Shown here piece by piece: positions 29,549 through 38,871 of a DNA stretch of 42,700 nt (within the stretch, counting starts at the first letter, position 1; every line of letters starts with the position of its first letter). Source of the stretch: an uncultured Paracoccus sp. Lineage in GTDB: Bacteria > Pseudomonadota > Alphaproteobacteria > Rhodobacterales > Rhodobacteraceae. The stretch spans positions 1 to 42,700 of the forward strand of contig NZ_CAMEFG010000032.1 of NCBI RefSeq assembly GCF_945915435.1, written 5' to 3'. A program made the position numbers and the translations under genes. Under the pieces are notes generated by a model. The model saw nothing but the letters and a program-made list of their open reading frames with translations. It had not been told where the DNA came from and did not search any database.

Positions 29549-30937
29549 ATGCAATATGTCTCTACCCGCGGTCAGGCGGACGCGCTGACCTTCGACCAGG
29601 CGCTGATGACCGGGCTGGCCCGCGACGGCGGCCTTTACGTTCCCGCCGAGGTGCCCGCCATCGGCAGGGACGAGATCGCCGCGCTGGAAAGCCTGCCCTA
29701 TGAAGAGGTGGCCTTCCGCATCGTCTCGCGCTTTACCGGCGACAGCTTTTCGCCCGATGAATTGCGCGGGGCCATCGACCGCGCCTATCGCGGGTTTCGC
29801 CATGTTGCCCGTGCGCCGCTGACCCAGCTTGCGCCCGGTCATCACCTGCTGGAACTGTTCCACGGCCCGACGCTGGCCTTCAAGGACTTTGCGATGCAGT
29901 TGATCGGCCAGTTGTTCCAGATCGCGCTGGAACGGACGGGGCAACGCATCACGATTGTCGGGGCGACCTCGGGCGATACCGGCTCGGCCGCGATCGAGGC
30001 GTTCCGGGGCCTGCCGAATGTCGATGTCTTTATCCTTTACCCGCACGGGCGCGTCAGCGATGTCCAGCGCCGCCAGATGACCACGCCCACCGAGGCCAAT
30101 GTCCACGCGCTGGCGCTGGACGGGCATTTCGACGATTGCCAGGCGCGGCTCAAAGACCTGTTCAACGACCACGCATTCCGCGACCGCGTGGGGCTGGCCG
30201 GGGTCAATTCCATCAACTGGGGGCGGGTGCTGGCGCAGGTCGTCTATTACTTCAGCGCCGCCGTCAGCCTTGGCGCGCCGCATCGGCAGGTCGATTTTAC
30301 GGTGCCTACCGGCAACTTCGGCGATATCTTTGCCGGGTCTGTCGCGCGGGCGATGGGTCTGCCGGTGGGCCAGCTTGTCGTCGCGACCAACCAGAACGAC
30401 ATCCTGCACCGCGCGCTGACCACGGGCGAATACCGGGTGGGCGAGGTCGCGCCCTCGATCAGCCCCTCGATGGACATCCAGGTCAGTTCCAACTTCGAGC
30501 GCGCGCTGTGGCTGGCCTATGGCAAGGATGCGGGCGCCATCCGGCAGTTGATGGACGAGTTGAAAGGCGGCGGCTTCACCATCAGCCAGGGCGCCTTGCA
30601 GCAGTTGCGCGAGATCTACGGTTCGGGCCGCGCGTCCGAGGCCGAGACGAACGAGATGATCGCGCAGGTCCACCGCGAAACCGGGCAGGTGATCTGCCCC
30701 CACACCGCCGTCGCGATCAAGGTCGCCCGCGAACACCGGCGCGACGGCGTGCCGATGGTGTCGCTGTCCACCGCCCATCCCGCGAAATTCCCCGATGCGG
30801 TCGAATCCGCGCTTGGCATCCGTCCCGCCCTGCCGCCCCATATGGCCGACCTCCTCAATCGGGCCGAGCGTGTGACCCAGGTTGAAAACGACGTCGAAAC
30901 GCTTAAATCGCTGGTCCTTGAACGGAGGACGGCTTGA
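29549..30937 (+). CDS. thrC: Threonine synthase
   Basis: PLP enzyme converting O-phosphohomoserine to threonine. 462 residues of the long (class with extended N-terminus) type: MQYVSTRGQADALTFDQAL and YVPAEVP at the start, PLP lysine Lys112 in FHGPTLAFKDFAMQ, and the phosphate-binding GATSGDTGSAAIEAF. VGLAGVNSINWGRVLAQVVY is typical of this class. AGGATAG precedes the ATG. Its stop overlaps the TTG start of the M16 peptidase, the common thrC-peptidase pairing in alphaproteobacteria. Confidence 0.96.
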   Translation: MQYVSTRGQADALTFDQALMTGLARDGGLYVPAEVPAIGRDEIAALESLPYEEVAFRIVSRFTGDSFSPDELRGAIDRAYRGFRHVARAPLTQLAPGHHLLELFHGPTLAFKDFAMQLIGQLFQIALERTGQRITIVGATSGDTGSAAIEAFRGLPNVDVFILYPHGRVSDVQRRQMTTPTEANVHALALDGHFDDCQARLKDLFNDHAFRDRVGLAGVNSINWGRVLAQVVYYFSAAVSLGAPHRQVDFTVPTGNFGDIFAGSVARAMGLPVGQLVVATNQNDILHRALTTGEYRVGEVAPSISPSMDIQVSSNFERALWLAYGKDAGAIRQLMDELKGGGFTISQGALQQLREIYGSGRASEAETNEMIAQVHRETGQVICPHTAVAIKVAREHRRDGVPMVSLSTAHPAKFPDAVESALGIRPALPPHMADLLNRAERVTQVENDVETLKSLVLERRTA

Positions 30938-32199
30938 ACGATATCAGGATCACGACGCTGCCGAACGGGCTTCGCGTCGTCTCGAAACCGATGGGCGGGC
31001 TGCATTCCGCGACCGTCGGCATCTGGGTGAACGCCGGTGGCCGGGATGAGCGGGCCGAGCAGAACGGCATCGCGCATTTTCTGGAACATATGGCCTTCAA
31101 GGGCACCGCGCGGCGCAGCGCCCTGCAAATCGCCGAGGCGATCGAGGATGTGGGCGGCTATATCAACGCCTATACCTCGCGCGATGTGACGGCCTATTAC
31201 GCGCGCGTGCTATCGGGCGACGTGGCGCTGGCGCTGGACGTGATCGGGGACATCGTGCTGAACCCGGTCTTCGACGCGCGCGAGATCGAGGTCGAGCGCG
31301 GCGTCATCTTGCAGGAAATCGGCCAGTCGCTGGACACGCCCGACGACGTGATTTTCGACTGGTTGCAGGAATCGGCCTATCCCGACCAGCCGATGGGCCG
31401 CACGATCCTGGGCCCGGCCGAGCGTGTGAACAGCTTCGACCGCGACGCGCTGGCCGGTTTCGTGCAGGAACATTACAGCCCCGGCCACATGATCGTCGCC
31501 GCCGCCGGTGCGGTCGATCACGACCTGCTGGTCGCGCAGGCGGGCGAGATCTTCGGCGACCGCCAGCCCCGCGCCCTTGCCCGGCGCGAACCCGCCCGCT
31601 GGCAGGGTGCCGAAACCCGCCGCGTCAAGGACCTGGAACAGGCCCATTTCGCGCTGGCGCTGGAAGGGCCGGGTTACCGCGACGCGGATTATTTCGCGAC
31701 CCAGATCTGGTCCTCGGCGCTTGGGGGCGGGATGTCCTCGCGGCTGTTCCAGAAGGTGCGCGAGGAACGCGGGCTGTGCTACACGATCTTTGCCCAATCG
31801 GGGTTTCATGACGACACCGGGATGGTGACGGTCTATGCGGGCACCTCGGGCGACAAGGTGGGCGATCTGGCGACCATCACCATCGACGAAATCCGCCGCA
31901 GCGCCGAGGACATGACCGAGGCCGAGGTCGCCCGCGCCAAGGCCCAGTTGAAGGCCGGGATGCTGATGGGGCTGGAAAGCCCTTCGGGTCAGGCCGAGCG
32001 GATGGCCCGGTCGCTGACCATCTGGGACCGCATCCCCCCGGCCGAGGAACTGGCGCAGCGGCTGGATGCCGTCACCCTGGCCGATGTGCGCGAACATGCC
32101 GTCCGCCTGATCGAAACCGCCCGCCCGGCGCTGGCGCTTTACGGTCCCGTCTCGCTTGCGCCCGACCGCGAGGAACTGGGCCGCAGGCTGGCCGCGTAA
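30934..32199 (+). CDS. M16-family zinc metallopeptidase (mitochondrial processing peptidase-like)
   Basis: 421-residue pitrilysin-fold peptidase. The inverted zinc motif HFLEH is at 48-52 (IAHFLEHMAFKGTARRS), with downstream Glu in the EVERGVILQEI helix as third ligand. The C-terminal half contains SSRLFQKVREERGLCY, the R/Y substrate-binding signature of the family. It begins with TTG overlapping the thrC stop; GGAGG sits five bases before it, supporting that start. No signal peptide is evident, so a cytoplasmic location is likely. The natural substrate is unknown. Confidence 0.93.
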   Translation: MNDIRITTLPNGLRVVSKPMGGLHSATVGIWVNAGGRDERAEQNGIAHFLEHMAFKGTARRSALQIAEAIEDVGGYINAYTSRDVTAYYARVLSGDVALALDVIGDIVLNPVFDAREIEVERGVILQEIGQSLDTPDDVIFDWLQESAYPDQPMGRTILGPAERVNSFDRDALAGFVQEHYSPGHMIVAAAGAVDHDLLVAQAGEIFGDRQPRALARREPARWQGAETRRVKDLEQAHFALALEGPGYRDADYFATQIWSSALGGGMSSRLFQKVREERGLCYTIFAQSGFHDDTGMVTVYAGTSGDKVGDLATITIDEIRRSAEDMTEAEVARAKAQLKAGMLMGLESPSGQAERMARSLTIWDRIPPAEELAQRLDAVTLADVREHAVRLIETARPALALYGPVSLAPDREELGRRLAA

Positions 32200-32200
32200 G

Positions 32201-32782
32201 ATGTTCTCGCGTCGTCGCCCGCTGCGCCTTGAGACCGAAAGGCTGGTGCTGCGGCTGCCGATGCACAGCGATTGCAACGCCTGGGTGACGCTGCGCGACG
32301 AAAGCCGCGATTTCCTGATCCCGTGGGAACCGACATGGGCGCCCGACCACCTGACGCGCAAAAGCTTTACCAATCGCGTCTATTGGGCGCAGCGCGCCAG
32401 CCGGGGCGGGACGGCGCTGCCCCTGTTCATGGTGCGCCGCGACGGCGTTCTGGTGGGCGCGATCACGCTGGACAACATCCGCCACGGTCCCGCGCAGACC
32501 GGCACGCTTGGCTATTGGATCGGCCAGCCCTTCGCCCGCAACGGCTATATGCACGAGGCGATCGGGGCGCTGGTGCATTACGCCTTCACGACGCTGGATC
32601 TCAGCCGGATCGAGGCGGCTTGCCTGCCCGAGAATACGCCCTCGCGCGGGGTGCTGGAAAAGACGGGGTTCAAATATGAAGGCGTGGCGCAAAGCTATTT
32701 GCAGATCAACGGGCGCTGGCGCAACCATGTGCTTTACGCCAACCTGCGCCACGACCGGCGGGGGCGGACTTGGGCGGGATAG
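32201..32782 (+). CDS. GNAT-family N-acetyltransferase, RimJ-like
   Basis: 193 residues. LETERLVLRLPMHSD at the N-terminus and LGYWIGQPFARNGYMHEAIG, followed by IEAACLPENTPSRGVLEKTG, are the acetyl-CoA-binding and substrate motifs of the RimJ/RimL branch, which acetylates protein N-termini or small amines. It begins one base after the M16 peptidase stop and is probably translationally coupled to it. The acceptor is not predictable. The ATG at 32201 gives the conserved N-terminus. Confidence 0.9.
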   Translation: MFSRRRPLRLETERLVLRLPMHSDCNAWVTLRDESRDFLIPWEPTWAPDHLTRKSFTNRVYWAQRASRGGTALPLFMVRRDGVLVGAITLDNIRHGPAQTGTLGYWIGQPFARNGYMHEAIGALVHYAFTTLDLSRIEAACLPENTPSRGVLEKTGFKYEGVAQSYLQINGRWRNHVLYANLRHDRRGRTWAG

Positions 32783-32787
32783 GGCAG

Positions 32788-34182
32788 ATGCTGAACCCAG
32801 CCGATGATGATCTGGCCCGCGCGCTGCCGCCGGGCACCCTGCGCCCGCCTGCCCCCGCCTATTTCGAGGAACCGCGCGGCAGGCTGCGCGGCGTCGCGGG
32901 CATCGTCGCCGCCCCCCGCACCGTCGAAGAGGTGGCGCGGATCGTGCGCCTTTGCGCCGCGCGCCGCGTGGGGATCGTGCCGCGCGGGGGCGGAACGGGG
33001 CTGGTTCTGGGGCAGGTCCTGCCCGAAGGTCCCGCGCCGCTGATCCTGTCGCTGGAACGCATGACCGCCCTTCGTGCCATCTGGCCGCAGGAAAACGTCG
33101 CCGTGGCCGAGGCCGGGATGACCCTGCAATCCATGCGCGACGCGGCGGCGGGGCAGGGGCGGTTGTTTCCGTTGTCGCTGGCCTCGCAGGGGACGGCGAC
33201 CATCGGGGGCTGTCTTTCGACCAATGCGGGCGGGGTCAGCGCATTGCGACACGGCACCGCGCGGGCGCTGTGCCTGGGGATCGAGGCGGTTCTGCCCGAC
33301 GGGCAAATCCTGCGCGATCTCAAGCGCCTGCGCAAGGACAACACCGGCTATGACCTGCGCGACCTGCTGATCGGGGCCGAAGGCTCGCTGGGGATCGTGA
33401 CCGCGGCCAGCCTACGGATGGTGGTGCCGCCCGCCTCGCAGGGGGTGGCGATGCTGGTCGTGCCCGATCCCGCCGCCGCGCTGGAACTGCTGGCGCTGGC
33501 CGAGGGGCATCTGGCGGGCGGCGTCACCGCCTTCGAGCTGATCGCCGGGCAGGGGCTGCGCTTTCTGGCCGAGACCATGCCCGAGATCCGCCTGCCCTTC
33601 CCCGCCGCGGATTGGAGCGTGCTGCTGGAGGTCGGCCTGCCCGCCGGTCTTGGCGCCGATCCCGCGCTGGAAGGGCTGCTGGCCGAGGCGTTCGAGCGTG
33701 GCCTGATCCAGGACGCCGTCATCGCGCAATCGGGCGCACAGGCCGAAGCCTTCTGGACCCTGCGCGAAAGCCTGCCCGAGGCGAACCGCCGCATCGGCAC
33801 CATCGCCAGCCACGACATCAGCCTGCCGCTGACGCAGATCGCGGGCTTCATCGGGCAGGCGCGGGCGCTGGTGGCGGGGATCGGGCCGTTTCGGATCAAC
33901 TGCTTCGGCCATCTTGGCGACGGCAACCTGCATTTCAACGTCTTTCCCCCGCCGGGCCACGACCGCGCCGAATATCGCGCCATCGCCGCCGACCTCTCGC
34001 GCCGTATCCATGCGCTGGTGATGGAGCGCGAGGGTTCCTTTTCCGCCGAACACGGCATCGGCAGGCTGAAGGTCGATGACCTGCGCCATTGGGCCGATCC
34101 CGTGCGGCTTGGGGTCATGGGCCGGATCAAGGCCGCGCTGGACCCGCAAGGCATCATGAACCCCGGCGCCGTCCTGTCCTGA
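32788..34182 (+). CDS. FAD-linked oxidase, GlcD / D-lactate dehydrogenase type
   Basis: 464 residues of the vanillyl-alcohol-oxidase flavoprotein fold. An FAD-binding PCMH domain covers about 35-215 (VGIVPRGGGTGLVLGQV, GGCLSTNAGGVSALRHGTAR, LIGAEGSLGIVTAA), followed by the C-terminal FAD-oxidase domain with FGHLGDGNLHFNVFPPPGHD and SFSAEHGIGRLK. Relatives oxidise D-2-hydroxy acids such as D-lactate, glycolate or D-2-hydroxyglutarate. The substrate here is unassigned. The ATG at 32788 lies 5 bases after the GNAT stop; an in-frame TTG at 32770 overlaps it and cannot be excluded. Confidence 0.9.
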   Translation: MLNPADDDLARALPPGTLRPPAPAYFEEPRGRLRGVAGIVAAPRTVEEVARIVRLCAARRVGIVPRGGGTGLVLGQVLPEGPAPLILSLERMTALRAIWPQENVAVAEAGMTLQSMRDAAAGQGRLFPLSLASQGTATIGGCLSTNAGGVSALRHGTARALCLGIEAVLPDGQILRDLKRLRKDNTGYDLRDLLIGAEGSLGIVTAASLRMVVPPASQGVAMLVVPDPAAALELLALAEGHLAGGVTAFELIAGQGLRFLAETMPEIRLPFPAADWSVLLEVGLPAGLGADPALEGLLAEAFERGLIQDAVIAQSGAQAEAFWTLRESLPEANRRIGTIASHDISLPLTQIAGFIGQARALVAGIGPFRINCFGHLGDGNLHFNVFPPPGHDRAEYRAIAADLSRRIHALVMEREGSFSAEHGIGRLKVDDLRHWADPVRLGVMGRIKAALDPQGIMNPGAVLS

Positions 34183-34215
34183 ACCCTTTTGCCAGCCTAT
34201 TGCCCGGCGCTGGAT

Positions 34216-34230
34216 GTTCTTGTAAAGTTC
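34216..34230 (+). promoter_or_regulatory. Possible LexA (SOS) box before the DMT transporter
   Basis: GTTCTTGTAAAGTTC fits the alphaproteobacterial LexA consensus GTTC-N7-GTTC exactly and has the AT-rich spacer typical of real sites. It lies 27 bases before the ATG of the transporter gene, within a 75-base intergenic gap. One chance match somewhere in a window this size is plausible, so position is the main support. Confidence 0.5.
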
Positions 34231-34257
34231 TTACGGTGAACGCAGAAGGATGGCGGA

Positions 34258-35163
34258 ATGCCCCCGACCGGATCGCAGGGCCGACATGACAACATCCCCC
34301 TTGCGGTCGGCGTCATCATCCTGACCGTGCTGGCGCTGTCACTGGGCGACGCATTGATCAAACTGACCAGCGGCAGCTTCGTCATCTGGCAGATCTTCGT
34401 GATCCGCTCGCTGATCGTCATCCCGGTCCTGCTGGTGGTTCTGGCGTCGAAAGCACGGCTGCGGCTGCCGGATGCGATCCGGTGGGTCGCCCTGCGCAGC
34501 CTGATGCTGGTCGGCATGTGGGTCTGCTACTATCTTTCGCTGCCGGAACTGACGCTCTCGGCGGCGGCAGCAGCCTATTACACGCTGCCGATCTTCATCA
34601 CCCTGTTCTCCGCCCTGTTCATCGGAGACCGCATTTCGCGCACCGGCTGGGCAGCCGTATTCACCGGCTTTCTGGGCGTCCTGCTGATCCTGCGTCCCAA
34701 GGCAGGCGATTTCAACGCCTATGCGATCCTGCCCCTGGTCTCGGCCATGCTTTATGCCGGGGCGATGATCCTGACCCGCACCAGATGCCGCCAGCAGGAT
34801 CCGATCATGCTTTCGCTTGCGCTGAACCTGGCCTTCGTCATGGCGGGGGTGCTGGCCGCCGCGCTTGCCGCCCTACTGCCCGAGTCGGCAAGGCAGGGGT
34901 TTTTGCTGGCCCGCTGGACCGGCATGGGACCGGCGGAATGGCTGTCCATGACCCTGCTGGCCGCCGCGATCCTGATCGGCAGCATCGGCGCGGCCTTCGC
35001 CTATCAAAACGGGCCGCCTGCGATGATCGGGGCGTTCGACTTCGCCTATGTCGGGTTTGCGGTCATCTGGGGGCTGGTGTTCTTTGCCGAGGTGCCGGAC
35101 GCGATTTCGACCCTTGGCATGGCGCTGATCGTCGGCGCCGGAATCCTGTCCTTGCGGCAATGA
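34258..35163 (+). CDS. DMT-superfamily (EamA) transporter
   Basis: 301-residue inner-membrane protein with ten predicted helices arranged as two EamA repeats, each ending in a helix followed by a short polar loop (YYTLPIFITLFSALFIGDRI in the first; FDFAYVGFAVIWGLVFFAEV in the second). Members are usually exporters of amino acids, metabolites or drugs. ATG at 34258 follows AAGGATGG. It stands apart from the genes upstream and is convergent with glnA across a bidirectional hairpin. The substrate is unknown. The SOS-like site in its promoter is the only hint of regulation. Confidence 0.88.
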   Translation: MPPTGSQGRHDNIPLAVGVIILTVLALSLGDALIKLTSGSFVIWQIFVIRSLIVIPVLLVVLASKARLRLPDAIRWVALRSLMLVGMWVCYYLSLPELTLSAAAAAYYTLPIFITLFSALFIGDRISRTGWAAVFTGFLGVLLILRPKAGDFNAYAILPLVSAMLYAGAMILTRTRCRQQDPIMLSLALNLAFVMAGVLAAALAALLPESARQGFLLARWTGMGPAEWLSMTLLAAAILIGSIGAAFAYQNGPPAMIGAFDFAYVGFAVIWGLVFFAEVPDAISTLGMALIVGAGILSLRQ

Positions 35164-35184
35164 GCGGGGCCTGCGGCGGGACGG

Positions 35185-35207
35185 AAAAGGCGCCCCGCGG
35201 GGCGCCT
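35185..35207 (-). terminator. Rho-independent terminator for glnA, probably bidirectional
   Basis: AGGCGCCCCG (35188-35197) and CGGGGCGCCT (35198-35207) form a perfect 20-base palindrome. On the minus strand it is followed by TTTTCC, giving a typical intrinsic terminator 8 bases past the glnA stop. It also lies 24 bases after the convergent DMT transporter gene. Confidence 0.85.
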
Positions 35208-35214
35208 GTCCATG

Positions 35215-36621
35215 TCACACGGAATAATACAGCGCGTATTCGACCGGGTGGGGGGTATGCTCATAGGCATAGACCTCTTCCCATTTCAGCTTGATATAGC
35301 CTTCAAGCTGGTCGCGGGTGAAGACGTCGCCGGCCAGCAGGAAGTCCATGTCCTTCTCCAGTTCCTCCAGCGCCTCGCGCAGGGAGCCGCAGACGGTCGG
35401 GATCTCGGCCAGTTCCTCGGGCGGCAGGTCGTAGAGGTCCTTGTCCGAGGCGGGGCCGGGGTCGATCTTGTGCTTGATCCCGTCCAGACCCGCCATCAGC
35501 AGCGCGGCAAAGCACAGGTAGGGGTTGGCGGCGGGATCGGGGAAGCGGGCCTCGACGCGCTTGGCCTTGGGCGATTCGGTCCACGGAATGCGCACGCAGC
35601 CCGAGCGGTTGCGTGCGGAATAGGCGCGCAGCACCGGGGCCTCGAAACCGGGGATCAGCCGCTTGTAGCTGTTGGTCGAGGGGTTGGTCAGCGCGTTCAG
35701 CGCCTTGGCGTGTTTCAGGATGCCGCCGATGAACCACAGGGCTTCCTGCGACAGATCGGCATATTTGTCGCCCGCGAACAGCGGCTTGCCGTCCTTCCAG
35801 ATCGACATGTTGACGTGCATCCCCGAGCCGTTGTCGCCCTTCATCGGCTTGGGCATGAAGGTCGCGGACTTGCCATAGGCATGGGCGACGTTGTGGATGA
35901 CGTATTTGTATTTCTGGATATTGTCGGCCTGTTCGGTCAACTGGCCGAAGATCAGCCCCAATTCGTGCTGGGCGCTGGCGACCTCGTGGTGGTGCTTGTC
36001 GATCTTCATGCCCATGCGCTTCATGGTGGTCAGCATCTCGCCGCGGATATCCTGCGCCGCGTCGATGGGGTTGACCGGGAAATAGCCGCCCTTGTGGGCC
36101 GCGCGGTGGCCCTGGTTGCCCATTTCATAGATGGTGTCGGTGTTCCAGGCGGCGTCCACGCTGTCGATCTCGAAGGCGACCTTTTGCGGCGTCACGGCAT
36201 AGCGCACGTCGTCGAACAGGAAGAATTCGGCCTCGGGACCGAAATAGGCCACGTCGCCGATGCCGCTGGCTTTCAGATAGGCCTCGGCCTTGCGGGCGGT
36301 GCCGCGCGGGTCGCGGGCGTAACGCTCGCCCGTGTCCGGTTCGGCCACGTCGCAATGAAGGCACAGCGTCTTTTCGGCATAGAACGGATCGACATAGGCC
36401 GAGGCGGGGTCTGCCATCAGCTTCATGTCGGACTGGTCGATGGATTTCCAGCCCGCGATGGAAGAGCCGTCGAACATGAAGCCTTCCTCGAAGAAGTCCT
36501 CGTCCACCAGCTCGGCCGCCAGCGTCACATGCTGCAACTTGCCCTTGGGATCGGTGAAACGGACATCGACATAGGCGATGTCTTCCTCGCGGATCAGGTT
36601 CAGAACGTCGTTGATTGTCAT
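35215..36621 (-). CDS. glnA: Glutamine synthetase, type I
   Basis: Dodecameric enzyme assimilating ammonium into glutamine. 468 residues: the latch loop FDGSSIAGW, catalytic and metal residues in [24 protein letters not shown] and [22 protein letters not shown], and [20 protein letters not shown]. The adenylylation Tyr397 is present in [11 protein letters not shown], so activity can be controlled by GlnE with PII input. It is the second gene of glnB-glnA, 36 bases after glnB, with the intrinsic terminator after its stop. Confidence 0.98.
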   Translation of the reverse strand: MTINDVLNLIREEDIAYVDVRFTDPKGKLQHVTLAAELVDEDFFEEGFMFDGSSIAGWKSIDQSDMKLMADPASAYVDPFYAEKTLCLHCDVAEPDTGERYARDPRGTARKAEAYLKASGIGDVAYFGPEAEFFLFDDVRYAVTPQKVAFEIDSVDAAWNTDTIYEMGNQGHRAAHKGGYFPVNPIDAAQDIRGEMLTTMKRMGMKIDKHHHEVASAQHELGLIFGQLTEQADNIQKYKYVIHNVAHAYGKSATFMPKPMKGDNGSGMHVNMSIWKDGKPLFAGDKYADLSQEALWFIGGILKHAKALNALTNPSTNSYKRLIPGFEAPVLRAYSARNRSGCVRIPWTESPKAKRVEARFPDPAANPYLCFAALLMAGLDGIKHKIDPGPASDKDLYDLPPEELAEIPTVCGSLREALEELEKDMDFLLAGDVFTRDQLEGYIKLKWEEVYAYEHTPHPVEYALYYSV

Positions 36622-36657
36622 TGGTATTCCCTTGGTAAAGCTATGCGCGTGGGCGGA

Positions 36658-37131
<474 letters not shown>

Positions 37132-37149
37132 TTATTATAGGCAAGAATT

Positions 37150-38871
37150 ATGTTAGGCGGCAGCGAAATCCTGACTACCTCGCAGATGCGGGGGATCGAA
37201 TCTGCCGCCATGGCCAGCGGTTGGGTCAGCGGGCTGACCTTGATCCGGCGGGCCGGGCAGGCGGTGGCGGGCCATATCCGCCTGCGCTGGCCGGTGCCGG
37301 GGCGGGCGGTGGTACTGTGCGGGCCGGGCAACAACGGCGGCGACGGCTATGTCATCGCGCGCGAACTGGCCCTGGCCGGGTGGCGGGTGCGGGTCCTGGG
37401 CGCCGAGGGCCGCGCCGGGCCGGATGCGCAGGCCGTCCGCGCGGAATGGGCGGCGATGGGGCCGGTCGCGCCGCTGACGGTCCAGGGCTTGCACGAGGGG
37501 CCGGATAGCCAGGTCTACGTCGATGCGATCTTCGGCACCGGCCTGACCCGCCCGCCCGAGGGCGAGATCGCCGGACTGCTGGCCCATATCGGCGGCTCGG
37601 GCGGTGATCGGGCGTTCTTTCGCGAAAGGCTGGTGGCGGTGGATTGCCCCAGCGGGCTGTGCATGGACAGCGGGATCATGCTGGGCAGCCCGCGCGAGGG
37701 TGGCGCCTTCGATTCCCATGCCCGGCTGACCGTGGCCTTCGACAGCCCCAAACCGGGCCATCTGCTGGAACGCGGGCCGATCCTGTGCGGCGAACTGGTG
37801 ATTGCCGATATCGGCCTGGCCCCCTGGCGGGTCTGCAATCCGAACAGGGACGGAACGCCCGCGGACAGCATCCGCCGCCCCGCCGTCCAGGCCATATGGC
37901 CCGAGTTCCCTATCCCCGATTCCCGCCGCGATCCGGTCATGGACGGCAAGCGGGCGCCTTGGCTGCGCAAGCAGCAGGCCGGCGGCGGCCACAAGTTCAG
38001 CCACGGCCATGCGCTGGTCCTTGCCGGCGGTGTGGCTCGTGGCGGGGCTGCGCGGCTGTCCGCGCGGGCGGCGCTGCGGATCGGGGCGGGGCTGGTGACG
38101 CTTGGTCCGCCCACCGGCGCGCTGGCCGAACATGCCGGGCCGCCGGATGCGCTGATGCGGCGGGGGATCGACGATCCGGCCAGCCTGCGCGAGATGCTTG
38201 AGGACCATCGGATCAACGCGCTTTGCATCGGCCCCGGCTGCGGGATCGAGCGGGCGGCCGCGCTGTTGCCCGCGATCCTTGCGACACGGCGCGGGGTGGT
38301 GCTGGACGCCGATGCCCTGACCGCCCTGTCCCGCGATCCCGGCCTGATCGCGCTGCTGCACGAGGATTGCGTGCTGACCCCGCATGGTGGCGAATTCGCG
38401 CGCCTCTTTCCCGACCTTGCGGCCCGGCTGCGCGCGCCCCAAGCCCCGGCGCCGGTCAGCCGTGACGATTTGTCCGATCCGCAGCAGCCGCAGGCGCGCC
38501 ATGCGCAATCGCAGGGATACCGCAACGCGCTTGCCGGGATGCGCGGCCCCGCCTTTTCGCGCCTGGATGCGACCCGCGAGGCGGCGGGGGGCTGCGGTGC
38601 CGTGGTCGTGCTGAAAGGTCCCGATACCGTGATCGCGGCGCCCGATGGGCGCGCCTTCATCCATTCCGCATTCGACGTGCCCTGGCTGGCCACTGCGGGC
38701 GCGGGCGATGTGCTGGCCGGGATCATTGCCGGCCTTCTGGCGCGCGGCCTGCCGGCGCCGGAAGCGGCGGCAACGGGCGTCCGGCTTCATGCGCAGGCGG
38801 CGCGGCTGCACGGGCCGGGACTGATCGCGGACGACCTGCCCGACCTGCTGGTCAAGGTCCTAGACGCCTAG
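37150..38871 (+). CDS. nnr: Bifunctional NAD(P)HX epimerase / ADP-dependent (S)-NAD(P)HX dehydratase
   Basis: Repairs hydrated NADH and NADPH. 573 residues with two fused domains. The N-terminal YjeF_N epimerase covers about 1-220 (VLCGPGNNGGDGYVIARELA, DAIFGTGLTRPP, VDCPSGLCMDSG). The C-terminal carbohydrate-kinase-like dehydratase covers about 275-573 (GHKFSHGHALVLAGG, ALCIGPGCGIERA, LDADALTALS, VLTPHGGEFARLFPDL, VVLKGPDTVIAAPDGRAFI, WLATAGAGDVLAGIIAGLL). An insertion of about 50 polar residues sits between the TPHGGEF and VVLKGPDT motifs. Divergent from glnB; its 3' end overlaps the convergent DsbA-like gene by 12 bases. Confidence 0.93.
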   Translation: MLGGSEILTTSQMRGIESAAMASGWVSGLTLIRRAGQAVAGHIRLRWPVPGRAVVLCGPGNNGGDGYVIARELALAGWRVRVLGAEGRAGPDAQAVRAEWAAMGPVAPLTVQGLHEGPDSQVYVDAIFGTGLTRPPEGEIAGLLAHIGGSGGDRAFFRERLVAVDCPSGLCMDSGIMLGSPREGGAFDSHARLTVAFDSPKPGHLLERGPILCGELVIADIGLAPWRVCNPNRDGTPADSIRRPAVQAIWPEFPIPDSRRDPVMDGKRAPWLRKQQAGGGHKFSHGHALVLAGGVARGGAARLSARAALRIGAGLVTLGPPTGALAEHAGPPDALMRRGIDDPASLREMLEDHRINALCIGPGCGIERAAALLPAILATRRGVVLDADALTALSRDPGLIALLHEDCVLTPHGGEFARLFPDLAARLRAPQAPAPVSRDDLSDPQQPQARHAQSQGYRNALAGMRGPAFSRLDATREAAGGCGAVVVLKGPDTVIAAPDGRAFIHSAFDVPWLATAGAGDVLAGIIAGLLARGLPAPEAAATGVRLHAQAARLHGPGLIADDLPDLLVKVLDA

